DNA of 34,186 bases. Origin: a virus. Within the stretch, counting starts at the first letter, position 1. Each line of letters begins with the position of its first letter. The stretch covers positions 1 to 34,186 of the IMG/VR virus record IMGVR_UViG_3300042332_001862, one strand, 5' to 3'. The notes beneath the pieces are model-generated. The model had not been told where the DNA came from. It did no database searches and saw only the letters and a list, made by a program, of their open reading frames with translations. Both the position numbers and the translations under genes were made by a program. Below, in pieces: positions 1-8,370 of the stretch.

Positions 1-1
1 A

Positions 2-61
2 ATTTACGGCATTGAGCCGCCTGAGGATGGCGACACCGAAACCGCATTCCCTCTAACCTGA
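2..61 (+). CDS. C-terminal end of an unidentified upstream gene (partial)
   Basis: Frame 2 is open from the window edge and ends at a TGA at 59-61, giving 19 residues that finish with [13 protein letters not shown]. The stop is only 20 nt before the dnaE start and on the same strand, so it may be the last part of a gene in one operon with dnaE. The fragment is too short to identify and could be chance read-through. Its identity would help decide whether dnaE belongs to the virus or the host. Confidence 0.3.
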   Translation: MYGIEPPEDGDTETAFPLT

Positions 62-81
62 GCTGCCCCGCCCCCGCTCCC

Positions 82-3000
82 TTGGCCTTTGTTCCGCTTC
101 ACAACCACAGCGACTACAGCATGCTGGACGGCGCCAGCCAGCTGCCGCAGATGGTGGAGCGGGCCGTGGAGCTGGGGATGCCAGCTCTGGCCCTCACCGA
201 TCACGGCGTGATGTACGGCGCCATTGAGCTGCTCAAGCTTTGCGGCAAGGCCGGCATCAAGCCGATTATCGGCAACGAGATGTATGTGATCAACGGCTCG
301 ATCGAGGATCCGCAGCCCAAGAAAGAGCGCCGCTACCACCTGGTGGTGCTGGCCAAAAACGCAGTCGGCTACCGCAACTTGGTGAAGCTCACCAGCATCA
401 GCCACCTGCGCGGCATGCGGGGCCGGGGCATCTTCTCTCGCGCCTGCATCGACAAGAGGCTGCTGCGCCAGTACAGCGAAGGCCTGATCATCGCCACCGC
501 CTGCCTTGGCGGTGAGATTTCCCAAGCGATCCTCAAGGGGCGCCCCGACGTGGCTCGCTCCGTGGCAGCCTGGTACCAGGAGGTGTTTGCAGGCGACTTT
601 TATCTGGAGATCCAAGACCACGGCGGCACCGAAGACCGCATCGTGAACGTGGAGATGGCCCGCATCGGCGCTGAGCTGGGGATCGAGCTGATCGCCACCA
701 ATGATGCCCACTACCTTGGCGCGGGCGATGTGGAAGCCCACGACGCTTTGCTCTGCATCCTCACGGGCAAGTTGATCAGCGACGAGAAGCGCCTGCGCTA
801 CACCGGCACCGAGTACATCAAGAGCGAAGCAGAGATGCTTACTCTTTTTGCTGACCACCTGGAACCGGAGACGGTGGCCGAAGCGGTGGCCAACACCGCT
901 CGGGTGGCTCAGAAGGTAGAGGATTACGGCATCTTGGGCCGCCCCCAGATGCCCCGCTTCCCGATCCCGGAGGGGCACACGACCGCGACCTACCTTGCCG
1001 AGCTGGCCGAAGCCGGGCTGCGGCAGCGCCTGGGCCTGGTGGCCGGCGAGCCCTTTGATCCGGCCTACGGCGAGCGGTTGGAGTTCGAGCTGCAGGTGAT
1101 GGACCGGATGGGGTTCTCTGCCTACTTCCTGGTGGTGTGGGACTACATCCGCTTTGCCCGCGACAGCAATATCCCGGTGGGCCCGGGCCGGGGTTCGGCG
1201 GCCGGCTCGGTGGCGGCCTGGGCCCTGGGGATTACCAATATCGATCCGGTGGAGCACGGCCTGCTGTTCGAGCGTTTCTTGAATCCAGAACGCAAATCGA
1301 TGCCTGACGTCGACACCGACTTCTGCATCGAGCGCCGCGGCGAAGTGATCGACTACGTGACCCAGCGCTACGGCAAGGACAAGGTCGCCCAGATCATCAC
1401 CTTCAACCGCATGGCCTCCAAGGCGGTACTCAAGGATGTGGCCCGAGTCCTCGACATCCCCTACGGCGAAGCCGATCGACTGGCCAAGCTGATTCCCGTG
1501 GCCCGGGGCAAGCCCGCCAAGCTCAAAGAGATGATCGGCGCCGAATCTCCCAGTCCAGAGTTTCGCGAGAAATATCAAAGCGATCAGAAGGTGAAGCACT
1601 GGGTGGACTTAGCGATACGCCTCGAGGGGACCAACAAAACCTTCGGGGTCCATGCCGCCGGGGTGGTGATCGCCGCTGATCCTCTCGATGAGTTGGTGCC
1701 GCTGCAGCTCAATAACGACGGCCAGGTGATCACCCAATACTTCATGGAGGACGTGGAGGCGATGGGGCTGCTGAAGATGGACTTCCTAGGCCTCAAGAAC
1801 CTCACGATGATCCAGAAGACCGTCGACCTGGTGGAGCAGAGGAGCGGCGTGCGGGTAGACCCCGATGCCCTGCCGGCCGGCGACGAGGACACCTACGCTT
1901 TGCTGGCTCGCGGTGATCTGGAAGGCATCTTCCAGCTGGAATCCAGTGGCATGCGTCAGATCGTGCGCGACCTCAAGCCTTCGTCCTTGGAGGACATCTC
2001 GTCGATCCTGGCCCTCTACCGGCCCGGTCCGCTCGATGCCGGGCTGATTCCTAAGTTCATCAACCGCAAGCACGGCCGAGAGCAAATCGATGTGCCTCAT
2101 CCCAAGCTTGAGCCGATTCTGAGCCAGACCTACGGAATCATGGTCTACCAGGAGCAGATCATGAAGATCGCTCAGGACTTGGCCGGCTATTCGCTAGGTG
2201 AGGCTGACCTGCTGCGGCGAGCGATGGGCAAGAAGAAAAAAAGCGAGATGGAAGAGCACCAGAGCCGTTTCGTGGAAGGGGCCACTAAACGAGGGGTGGA
2301 GGCCCAGGTGGCTGAGGACCTGTTTGAGCAGATGGTGCTCTTCGCTGAGTATTGCTTCAATAAGAGCCATTCCACCGCCTACGGGGCTATCACCTACCAG
2401 ACGGCCTATCTCAAGGCCCACTATCCGGTGGACTACATGGCCGCATTGCTCACGGTGAATGCAGGCGCCAGCGACAAGGTGCAGCGCTATATCTCCAACT
2501 GCAACGCGATGGGCGTCGAGGTCATGCCCCCCAGCGTGAACGCTTCCGGCGTCGACTTCACCCCTGTCGATGGACGGATCCTGTTCGGTCTTTCAGCGGT
2601 GCGCAACCTCGGCGAGGGGGCGATTCGCTCGCTGATTGACGTTCGTGATGCCGGCGGCCCGTTTCAGTTCCTGGCGGACCTCTGCGACCGCCTCAGCGGC
2701 TACCAGGTCAACCGCCGTGCCATTGAGTCGCTGATCCATTGCGGCGCCCTTGACGCGCTTGAGCCTGGGGCTAACAGGGCCCAGCTGATGGCGGACCTTG
2801 ATCCAACCCTTGAATGGTCATCCTCTCGGGCCAGGGACCGGGCCAGCGGCCAGGGCAACCTTTTCGACCTGTTCGGGGGTTCCGTGCTTGGAAGCGCTTC
2901 GCCCGATCTGTTCACCGCCCCGAAGGCGGCCCCGGTGGCCGACTATCCGCCGCAGGAGAAGCTCAAACTGGAGAAGGAGCTTCTTGGCTTCTATATCTCC

Positions 3001-3624
3001 GACCACCCCTTGCGCCAGATTGGTGCCCAGGCGAAACTCCTGGGCCCGACCGACTTGAGCGGCCTGGAGGAGCTGGCCGACAAGGCCAAGGTAAGCGTGG
3101 TGGCGATAGTGACCGAGCTGCGCCAGGTGACCACCCGCAAGGGCGATCGCATGGCAGTGCTGCGGCTGGAGGATCTCACCGGCAGTTGCGAGGCGGTGGT
3201 GTTCCCTAAGTCGTTTGCCCGCTTGGCGGATCACTTGATACTGGACGCCCGCCTGCTGGTGTGGGCGGGAGTAGACCACCGCGACGAACGGGTGCAGCTG
3301 ATTGTGGACGATTGCTGCAGCATTGATGATCTGCACCTGCTGGTGGTGGATCTGCCGGTGAACCAGGCCGGCGACACTGCCGTCCAGCACCGGCTGCGGG
3401 ATTGCCTGCAGCGTCACAGGCCTGACGCAATGAAACGGGAGACGGCGGAAGCGCTGGTGCCAGTGGTGGCCCGGGTCCTGGACGGCGAGCGCGGTCGCTG
3501 CGTGCAGCTCGGGGCCCAGTTCTGCGTGGCGGACGGCGGATCGACCGCCCGGGCCCTGTGCGCTGCTGGGCTTCAGGCCTCTCTGGTGCCCCTGCTTGAT
3601 TCGCCCGGGGTCAGCAAGGGGTAG
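82..3624 (+). CDS. dnaE: DNA polymerase III subunit alpha, cyanobacterial type
   Basis: This 1180-residue protein is the replicative C-family DNA polymerase. The N-terminal PHP domain begins with [13 protein letters not shown] (His7, His9). The polymerase active site has the PDVDTDF motif (Asp411 and Asp413) and a third acidic residue in KMDFLGL (Asp567). Thumb, fingers, helix-hairpin-helix and an OB-fold (about 1000-1085) follow, with a cyanobacterial-type C-terminus, so length and domains look complete. The start is TTG at 82, because the conserved [11 protein letters not shown]-terminus begins exactly there. The sequence [10 protein letters not shown] around Cys758 is the insertion point of the split DnaE intein of many cyanobacteria, and it is uninterrupted here. 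The gene follows another open frame by 20 nt and converges with a phage-type gene 51 nt downstream, with no clear terminator between them. It may be a host gene beside a provirus or a virus-borne copy. Confidence 0.97.
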   Translation: MAFVPLHNHSDYSMLDGASQLPQMVERAVELGMPALALTDHGVMYGAIELLKLCGKAGIKPIIGNEMYVINGSIEDPQPKKERRYHLVVLAKNAVGYRNLVKLTSISHLRGMRGRGIFSRACIDKRLLRQYSEGLIIATACLGGEISQAILKGRPDVARSVAAWYQEVFAGDFYLEIQDHGGTEDRIVNVEMARIGAELGIELIATNDAHYLGAGDVEAHDALLCILTGKLISDEKRLRYTGTEYIKSEAEMLTLFADHLEPETVAEAVANTARVAQKVEDYGILGRPQMPRFPIPEGHTTATYLAELAEAGLRQRLGLVAGEPFDPAYGERLEFELQVMDRMGFSAYFLVVWDYIRFARDSNIPVGPGRGSAAGSVAAWALGITNIDPVEHGLLFERFLNPERKSMPDVDTDFCIERRGEVIDYVTQRYGKDKVAQIITFNRMASKAVLKDVARVLDIPYGEADRLAKLIPVARGKPAKLKEMIGAESPSPEFREKYQSDQKVKHWVDLAIRLEGTNKTFGVHAAGVVIAADPLDELVPLQLNNDGQVITQYFMEDVEAMGLLKMDFLGLKNLTMIQKTVDLVEQRSGVRVDPDALPAGDEDTYALLARGDLEGIFQLESSGMRQIVRDLKPSSLEDISSILALYRPGPLDAGLIPKFINRKHGREQIDVPHPKLEPILSQTYGIMVYQEQIMKIAQDLAGYSLGEADLLRRAMGKKKKSEMEEHQSRFVEGATKRGVEAQVAEDLFEQMVLFAEYCFNKSHSTAYGAITYQTAYLKAHYPVDYMAALLTVNAGASDKVQRYISNCNAMGVEVMPPSVNASGVDFTPVDGRILFGLSAVRNLGEGAIRSLIDVRDAGGPFQFLADLCDRLSGYQVNRRAIESLIHCGALDALEPGANRAQLMADLDPTLEWSSSRARDRASGQGNLFDLFGGSVLGSASPDLFTAPKAAPVADYPPQEKLKLEKELLGFYISDHPLRQIGAQAKLLGPTDLSGLEELADKAKVSVVAIVTELRQVTTRKGDRMAVLRLEDLTGSCEAVVFPKSFARLADHLILDARLLVWAGVDHRDERVQLIVDDCCSIDDLHLLVVDLPVNQAGDTAVQHRLRDCLQRHRPDAMKRETAEALVPVVARVLDGERGRCVQLGAQFCVADGGSTARALCAAGLQASLVPLLDSPGVSKG

Positions 3625-3675
3625 CGGCGGGCTTGCCCCTGCGGCCGCGTCGGTTGCTCTCCGGTGCCAGGCGGC

Positions 3676-4260
3676 TCAACTCCGCCGCATCTTGAACGCA
3701 TCCACCGCCGGAGACGGCTCATTCGCCTTGGCGTCCATCCGGTTCAGCAGGTGCTGCAGGATCGCCCCGCCGCTGCCCAGCCCGGCTCCGCCCAAGAGCG
3801 CTGGCAGGGGACTGGTGCCGGCGCCGGCCTCCAGTGCTGGCGCCACCTGGTCAATGCTCTGTCCGCGCTCCGCTGCTTCCGCGTCGAAGGCGGTCATCCT
3901 CTGGCCGACACCAAGCGCGGCGGCTGCCAGGTCCGGCGCTCCTGCGCTGACTTGGGAGGCGAGCTTGACGGCGGCCTTGAACTCCTTGGGAGCCGCGGGC
4001 ATACCCGCCAGGATCTGCTCCGCGGGCGTGCCCTTGAGAGCGTCCATGATCATCTCGCGAGCAACAGGGTCTGGTGCCTGGTTGACGGTCGCGAGTACGA
4101 CTTGCATCGCCCGAGGGTCAAGGCTCGCCGCGTAGTCCCGCAACTCCTGCAATGAACTAGCCGAGCGATCCATTGCGTCGTTGACCGTCATGTCGGCCAC
4201 CCCGGCCCCGGCGAGTCCCAGCGCCCCGCTCATCGCGGCCGTCTTTAAGGCGGGGAACAT
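3676..4260 (-). CDS. Hypothetical Ala-rich protein
   Basis: The protein has 194 residues, an ATG start, and is rich in Ala, Gly and Leu. The N-terminus (residues 1-25) is an uncharged, glycine-rich, moderately hydrophobic segment. The middle is probably helical, and a second Gly/Leu-rich stretch (LPALLGGAGLGSGGA) lies near the C-terminus. The two non-polar stretches would suit a membrane-active or internal virion protein, but neither is a convincing transmembrane helix and I recognise no family. It starts 26 nt after the stop of the small gene at 4287-4520 and probably shares its transcript. It converges with dnaE. A holin role is possible in principle but unsupported. Confidence 0.6.
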   Translation of the reverse strand: MFPALKTAAMSGALGLAGAGVADMTVNDAMDRSASSLQELRDYAASLDPRAMQVVLATVNQAPDPVAREMIMDALKGTPAEQILAGMPAAPKEFKAAVKLASQVSAGAPDLAAAALGVGQRMTAFDAEAAERGQSIDQVAPALEAGAGTSPLPALLGGAGLGSGGAILQHLLNRMDAKANEPSPAVDAFKMRRS

Positions 4261-4286
4261 GGCGTGATCACGGTCGTCTCACGAGT

Positions 4287-4520
4287 CTACCGGGAAGATT
4301 TATCCGCCCCCGGCCGCGGGTCCAAGGTCAGGCCCATGCCTTTCTCGACGATCTCGCGCAGCTTCTCGGTGCTTGGGTAGTGGCGCAACATTGTGCGGGC
4401 CGCGATCCTCAGCTCCATCGACAGGTTGCGCGACTCGGCCGGATCGGTCAGCCGCTGCAGGAAGGCCCTCGATGCCACCACCATGGCGGCCGATGCCAGG
4501 CGCCGTTTTCCGTTGTCCAT
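4287..4520 (-). CDS. Small BPSL0761-like protein
   Basis: The product is 77 residues from ATG at 4520; an in-frame GTG at 4526 would add two. The core, AFLQRLTDPAESRNLSMEL followed a few residues later by LRHYPS, resembles the small BPSL0761-type proteins of bacteria and phages, whose pattern is FL..L.DP....VP...R..A..LLRHYP. Their function is unknown to me. The overlapping frame at 4300-4539 is a shadow with worse composition. The start codon touches the -35 hexamer of the divergent promoter on the + strand, so expression of the two directions may be linked. The family call is from memory only. Confidence 0.6.
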   Translation of the reverse strand: MDNGKRRLASAAMVVASRAFLQRLTDPAESRNLSMELRIAARTMLRHYPSTEKLREIVEKGMGLTLDPRPGADKSSR

Positions 4521-4549
4521 TGACACAAGGTTGACACACCTTGCATAAT
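4520..4549 (+). promoter_or_regulatory. Sigma70-type promoter with operator-like palindrome as spacer
   Basis: TTGACA (4520-4525) is a perfect -35 hexamer and CATAAT (4544-4549) matches the -10 consensus at five of six bases, with an 18-bp spacer. The spacer is itself an exact inverted repeat, CAAGGT-TGACAC-ACCTTG (4526-4543). Transcription would begin near 4556, just ahead of the TTG start at 4572. A dimeric repressor bound between the hexamers would block RNA polymerase, so this reads as a regulated promoter for the two + strand genes that follow. Hexamers and palindrome are seen; regulation is inferred. Confidence 0.65.
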
Positions 4550-4574
4550 ACTGGGACTGGCTTGCGACACCTTG
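4520..4574 (+). repeat. Three TTGACACA-like direct repeats at the promoter
   Basis: TTGACACAAGG begins at 4520, TTGACACACCTTG at 4531 and TTGCGACACCTTG at 4562. The second and third agree at 11 of 13 positions and start 31 bp apart (about three helical turns); the first two start 11 bp apart (about one turn). Such helical phasing suits cooperative protein binding on one face of the DNA. The third copy overlaps the TTG start of the downstream gene. Confidence 0.5.
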
Positions 4575-5147
4575 AGCTACTCGAACGATCGAATTACGCA
4601 GCCGTGGCTGACCGCCGCCGAAGCTTTACACCACGTCGAGCGGATTCACCAAGAGGAAGAGGCCGCGCTCAGCGGGCAGCCTGCTTCGCCCGCCGAAGAC
4701 GACCTCAAGCCCACCAACCCCAAAACAGCGATCGGAGACAGGAAAGTCCCGCTCGCGCTGTGCTCCCCGATCGCAGCAGCTCACTGGGCTCTCGCCCAGT
4801 TCTCTGGCATGTGCAAGTATCAAGCCTGGAACTGGCGAATTGCTGGCGTGCGGAGCAGCACTTACGTTTCGGCGATCAAACGCCACCTTGACGCTTACAT
4901 CTCAGGCGAAGAGCTTGACCCCGTTGACGGCTCTCACCACCTCGGCAACATCATGGCCTGCTGCGCGATCTTGCTCGACGCGCAAGCGGCCGGCAAGCTC
5001 AACGACGACCGCCCGCCAAGCGTCGACTGCCGCGGCACGTACGAGTTTGTCGAGAAGCAGATGGTCGCGCTTCGCGAGAAGTATAAGCACATCGAGCAGA
5101 AACCATACACGATCGAAGACACGATCAGGCCCGATGCAACAACCTGA
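4572..5147 (+). CDS. DUF5664 / dATP-dGTP diphosphohydrolase N-terminal-like protein
   Basis: Residues ~60-150 of this 191-residue protein fit the phage domain known as DUF5664 or dATP/dGTP diphosphohydrolase N-terminal. The signature KYQAWNWR, then a Ser-x-Tyr, RHLDAYISGEELDP, SHHLGNIMACCAILLD matches the family pattern KYG..NW..G...S.Y.A..RHL.A...GE..D...G..HL..A..... Family members act, or are thought to act, on the purine dNTP pool in phages, and one is linked to phages that replace adenine with 2-aminoadenine. The start is TTG at 4572, the only start downstream of the promoter that keeps the domain in frame. It is translationally coupled to the next gene by overlap. The domain call is fairly strong; the substrate is not determined by sequence. 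Confidence 0.75.
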   Translation: MSYSNDRITQPWLTAAEALHHVERIHQEEEAALSGQPASPAEDDLKPTNPKTAIGDRKVPLALCSPIAAAHWALAQFSGMCKYQAWNWRIAGVRSSTYVSAIKRHLDAYISGEELDPVDGSHHLGNIMACCAILLDAQAAGKLNDDRPPSVDCRGTYEFVEKQMVALREKYKHIEQKPYTIEDTIRPDATT

Positions 5148-5391
5148 CATGCAGCTCGACAGCGAACGGATTGGAGATTTCAAGATTGCCCAAGACTTGA
5201 CCGGTTTCCCCGAGACTGGAGAAGCCGAGCGCGCTGAAATGCTCAGAGCCCTCTGCGCTTTCCATGAAGAGCGCCTCAACTGGCGTTTGCAGCGGGTCCT
5301 CGGAAACACCTTCCCAGGGCGCGTTTCCGGGCAGCTACGCCCTGGCCCGGCCCGGTCGCCCCTGGCTACCAAGCCCAAGGGGTTTGCCTGA
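5134..5391 (+). CDS. Small hypothetical protein coupled to the DUF5664 gene
   Basis: An 85-residue product starts at ATG 5134, inside the last codons of the previous gene (14-nt overlap); a second in-frame ATG at 5149 is 1 nt past that stop. The sequence is charged and probably helical in the middle (EAERAEMLRALCAFHEERLNW) with a Pro/Arg/Gly-rich tail. I recognise no family. The overlap and shared promoter suggest it works with the DUF5664 protein. It converges with the LamG gene, leaving 15 nt between the two stops. Confidence 0.55.
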   Translation: MQQPDMQLDSERIGDFKIAQDLTGFPETGEAERAEMLRALCAFHEERLNWRLQRVLGNTFPGRVSGQLRPGPARSPLATKPKGFA

Positions 5392-5406
5392 TGCCTGTCG
5401 CGGGTC

Positions 5407-6177
5407 TCAGGGAACGGGAAGCTCGGTCGCAGGCACGCTAAACGGAGCCGTGTATCGGCAAGCTGCAGTAAACCTAACGCAGTCGAGGTATCCTCTCCAG
5501 TAATTATTACTGCCAGCATACCCTGCGCCGATAGTGTCGATAAAAAAAGTAGACGTGTAATTACTATTGGTTCCAACAAGCAGTCCATTAAGGAAAAGCC
5601 GTAACACTTGACCATTTCTAGTTAGCGCGATATGATTGAATACGCCAGAAGTCAGTGCGGGGCTTGGTACTACGCGGCTGAAAGCGTAGCTGTTGGCGTA
5701 AACAGTGATGCCGCCAGAAGATGGCGAGTCTTCGTTAAGCCTGAATATCTGCTGGTTCCCGCTAGTACCCAAAGTGGCACCCAGCATGCACCTGTCTTCC
5801 AGTGCGTTCACTGCATTCCACCACAGCTCTGCCGTGAAGTCCCCTGCAAATGTTTCTCCGCTCCATCGCAGGGCGTCACCACTGCCGTCGAACAAGGCGC
5901 TGGATCCGCCGAACTGACTGGCAGCCGTGCTGAGTTGAGCGTTGCCAAGGACGGTAACCGCTTTCCCGTCCGGGCCACTGTCAACGAACGCGGTGCTCTC
6001 GTCGTCTCCGTTCATCAGGAACAGCGCCGTGACGTCGCCCAAGAACGGGTCGTTCGCAACCGGCCACTGGCCCGCCCTCCTCGCCATCGACTGCTCGTTT
6101 GGCAGCCACAGTCCCGTCGCTGCACCTGCTGTCGGCGCTCTCGGTACCCCGATCAAGCCGCCGTTGAAACCCAGCAT
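5407..6177 (-). CDS. LamG-domain tail adhesin
   Basis: The 256-residue protein begins with a short peptide (MLGFNGGLIG, then LPNEQSMARRAGQWP) of the type I know at the start of phage LamG proteins, probably a virion-attachment segment. A concanavalin-like LamG fold then fills residues ~45-250: ALFLMNGDD, FGGSSALFDGSGDALRW, FTAELWW, FNHIALTRNGQVLRLFLNG and YLDCVRFT are in the expected order. LamG domains bind surface glycans or proteins, so a receptor-binding tail role is likely. Its ATG overlaps the stop of the upstream gene by one base (TAATG). It is the last gene of the - strand virion operon. The same fold occurs three times in the giant protein at 16331-21739. Confidence 0.85.
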   Translation of the reverse strand: MLGFNGGLIGVPRAPTAGAATGLWLPNEQSMARRAGQWPVANDPFLGDVTALFLMNGDDESTAFVDSGPDGKAVTVLGNAQLSTAASQFGGSSALFDGSGDALRWSGETFAGDFTAELWWNAVNALEDRCMLGATLGTSGNQQIFRLNEDSPSSGGITVYANSYAFSRVVPSPALTSGVFNHIALTRNGQVLRLFLNGLLVGTNSNYTSTFFIDTIGAGYAGSNNYWRGYLDCVRFTAACRYTAPFSVPATELPVP

Positions 6178-6536
6178 TAGCTGATGTCCTCGTAACTGAT
6201 CGTTAGCTCCAGATCGCCAGCCACGTCCGCCTTGGCCCTGAGGCTGTCGCCTTCTTTCAGGTAGATGTAAGCCTCACGGGCCACCAGGACCTGCGTCGCG
6301 CCGGCGGGCACCGAGATCAATTTGGCCAGGTGGGTGTCCACCCCTGAACGCCGCCACACCAGGTCAATCTTCGCGATCAGGCTGCCGTCGACATTGGCGC
6401 AGTAGACCGCATTGATCTTGAACACCTTGCCACTGGCCGCCGCGTTGGTCAGCGCATCCGCCAGGGTCGTTGTCACCGCGTAGCCAATCGTCTCGCCGGT
6501 GACGAGGCTTGGCTCCCTGAGATTCGGTGCGGCCAT
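6177..6536 (-). CDS. Conserved cyanophage-type virion protein
   Basis: A 119-residue beta-rich protein with ATG start. The order MAAPNL, ASGKVFKINAVYCANVDG, an alternating beta segment, SVPAGATQVLVAREAYIYLKEGDSL and a final ELTISYEDIS resembles a small conserved structural protein I know from cyanomyoviruses and other marine phages. The function is not established; it is likely a small tail or decoration component. It sits between the SWIM-motif protein (6-nt gap) and the LamG adhesin (1-base overlap), so all three should be cotranslated. Confidence is high for a real gene and moderate for the family. Confidence 0.8.
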   Translation of the reverse strand: MAAPNLREPSLVTGETIGYAVTTTLADALTNAAASGKVFKINAVYCANVDGSLIAKIDLVWRRSGVDTHLAKLISVPAGATQVLVAREAYIYLKEGDSLRAKADVAGDLELTISYEDIS

Positions 6537-6542
6537 AAACCC

Positions 6543-8366
6543 TTAGCTCCCCCACCACTCTATGAGGCCCAGCTCTTCGGTTCCATAGCGCTGCACGACC
6601 CAGCTGGCGAAGTAATCGCGTGGCGGCCCGGACTTGAGCGTCGCCTGCAGCCCGCCTGCGCCCCTTTGCGCCGTCTCCAGGCCGTGGGTGGCCACTGCGC
6701 TCAAGGTACCAAGCCCGAGCGCCCCCTGGCCTCGCAAGGCGCCGCTGAGGTCGGCTACCGGTGCAGCAAACAGTACCAGGGGCCCCAGTGAGCCCCGACC
6801 AACCAGGGCCGACTGCAAATTCATGGTCATCACCAGGCGGGAGCCACCCAGGCCACCGCGGCCTGCCAGGGTGCCGCGGGAGCGGCGTTTGGTCTTGGGC
6901 CTGGCAACTCCCAATGCCCCTGCCCCCAGCAGCCGAATCTCCAGGCGCGCCACACGCCGCCCAGGAAGCACCGGTCCGTCGGGCCCGATGCCCAGCACCG
7001 GCACCAGCTGCAAGATGTCGACTCCATCGAGCTGTTGCACAAAGCCGCCCGAGGGCGGATCGAACAACCACACTTCCGTGGTCCCTCTGGGGCTCCACCA
7101 GTCGTTTTGCCGACACCAGGAGTAGGGCGGCTCGGCCGGATCAGTCCACAGGATCGGCTGATTGACGGGCCGGAAGGTGGGGGCCCCGCCCCGCAGCTCT
7201 CCAGTGGGGTCCAGCTCAAGGCCGATCGACGGGGCCACCGCCAGCAGCAGTCGATCGAAGGTGATCAGCTGCTGGCCCAGGGCCCGCCCCAGCTCCTTGA
7301 ATGTGTAGTCTCGATCCAGCAGGGAACGCTCGTCCACCCACTGCCTGTCCTCCATCGAGGGGTAATCGCTGGGCTCGTAGAACGGCACGCCTGCTTGCCA
7401 ACGCATGGCGTGGATGTGCTTGCACTCCCGGCGCCGGTCCACCCGCCGGTCCAAGTCCCGCCATTTCTTGCTGTAGCCAATCGACTCCTGCTCCCAAGGG
7501 GCCTGCTCGCCGCGCCCGGCAGATGCGACCGGGAAGCGGTCTCGTGCCGATCCGCCGGTGCTCATTAAATCGGCAATCTGCCGGCCCTGGTAGTCCGGGC
7601 AGCTGCACTCGAAGCGGTGTGAACTGCACAGGTGCCGGGTTGCATCAGCCCGCCAGAAGACCGGCGCCTGCGGGCTATAGCCAATACGCCTCCAGTAGCT
7701 CCTGGGGCCAGACATCTGGCGGATAAAGGGTCTAGACAAATCGAAGATCAACTGGAACTTCGAAACGTCCACTTCGATCAGGGTCAGCGCCACCGCACCG
7801 ACAGGGTCTTCGGCCAGGTCCTCCGGGTAGAGAGAGCCAGCAGCTGAATCCTCAAACTGATCGCCGACGAACGAGCGCCACACCGCCAACTTGTCCCGGT
7901 CCAGAACACCCTTGACGTCGTAGATCAGCCGGTGCTTGGAGGGGTCGACGTCGTCCCGGTCCAGAGTCAAGCTGCCAGGCTTGATCGATTGAGGCAGAAT
8001 CAAGGCGCCTCGGGGGCGCTGGGTGACATGCCAGGCTGACTCGGCTGAGTTCAGGCTGGCAAACACCTGGGTGACCAAGGGAATGGGCCCGGTCCCGGGG
8101 CCGGTCTTCAGGCGGGCGTAGAAGGCCAGTTGCTGATCAAGCCAGCCTTTGCCGTCCCCGAAGAACATCTGCATCCCGGCTTGCCAGCGCCGGTAGTCGC
8201 TGCCTTTCTCGTAGCTCTCGATCAGGGTCGGAACCCGAATGCCGCCAGACTGGCCCGAGCCGGAGTACAGCCCTCGCGCCCGGCCGGCTACCGGCTTCGA
8301 GAAGTCATCGCCGCCCCGGGGGCGCGGGAACGCGAAACTGGCGCCGTACCCCTTGCCTCGGGCCAC
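6543..8366 (-). CDS. Virion protein with SWIM-like zinc motif and G-x-G-x-L repeats
   Basis: About 607 residues from GTG at 8366, 4 nt past the previous stop; an in-frame TTG at 8399 would overlap that gene by 29 nt. Two features stand out. First, ECSCPDYQ near residue 254 is followed ~58 residues later by ECKHIHAMRW, giving the CxC...CxH pattern of SWIM zinc fingers. I have seen similar motifs in cyanophage structural proteins. Second, the C-terminal ~100 residues hold four copies of a G-x-G-x-L linker (GRGGLG, GRGSLG, GQGALG, GAGGLQATL). The intervening ~250 residues are Trp-rich and unrecognised. It lies among tail genes and is probably a tail hub, nozzle or fibre-connecting protein. Zinc binding is inferred. 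Confidence 0.8.
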   Translation of the reverse strand: MARGKGYGASFAFPRPRGGDDFSKPVAGRARGLYSGSGQSGGIRVPTLIESYEKGSDYRRWQAGMQMFFGDGKGWLDQQLAFYARLKTGPGTGPIPLVTQVFASLNSAESAWHVTQRPRGALILPQSIKPGSLTLDRDDVDPSKHRLIYDVKGVLDRDKLAVWRSFVGDQFEDSAAGSLYPEDLAEDPVGAVALTLIEVDVSKFQLIFDLSRPFIRQMSGPRSYWRRIGYSPQAPVFWRADATRHLCSSHRFECSCPDYQGRQIADLMSTGGSARDRFPVASAGRGEQAPWEQESIGYSKKWRDLDRRVDRRRECKHIHAMRWQAGVPFYEPSDYPSMEDRQWVDERSLLDRDYTFKELGRALGQQLITFDRLLLAVAPSIGLELDPTGELRGGAPTFRPVNQPILWTDPAEPPYSWCRQNDWWSPRGTTEVWLFDPPSGGFVQQLDGVDILQLVPVLGIGPDGPVLPGRRVARLEIRLLGAGALGVARPKTKRRSRGTLAGRGGLGGSRLVMTMNLQSALVGRGSLGPLVLFAAPVADLSGALRGQGALGLGTLSAVATHGLETAQRGAGGLQATLKSGPPRDYFASWVVQRYGTEELGLIEWWGS

Positions 8367-8370
8367 CGAA

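Noticed and set aside
4-1599. 531-residue open frame antisense to dnaE
   Set aside because: It lies within a conserved, fully recognisable dnaE; composition (His, Gln, Val, Gly-rich) is that of a reverse-strand shadow in high-GC coding DNA.
2818-3417. 199-residue antisense frame in the end of dnaE
   Set aside because: Same situation: opposite a conserved gene, no recognisable pattern.
3625-3675. Attachment site or terminator between dnaE and the first phage gene
   Set aside because: No tRNA-like sequence or useful repeat; a GC-rich short hairpin lacks a T-run. The other provirus edge is not in the window, so an att core cannot be tested.
5632-6180. 182-residue + strand frame opposite the LamG gene
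   Set aside because: The - strand frame has a clear LamG domain and coupled start; the + frame has no structure-like pattern.
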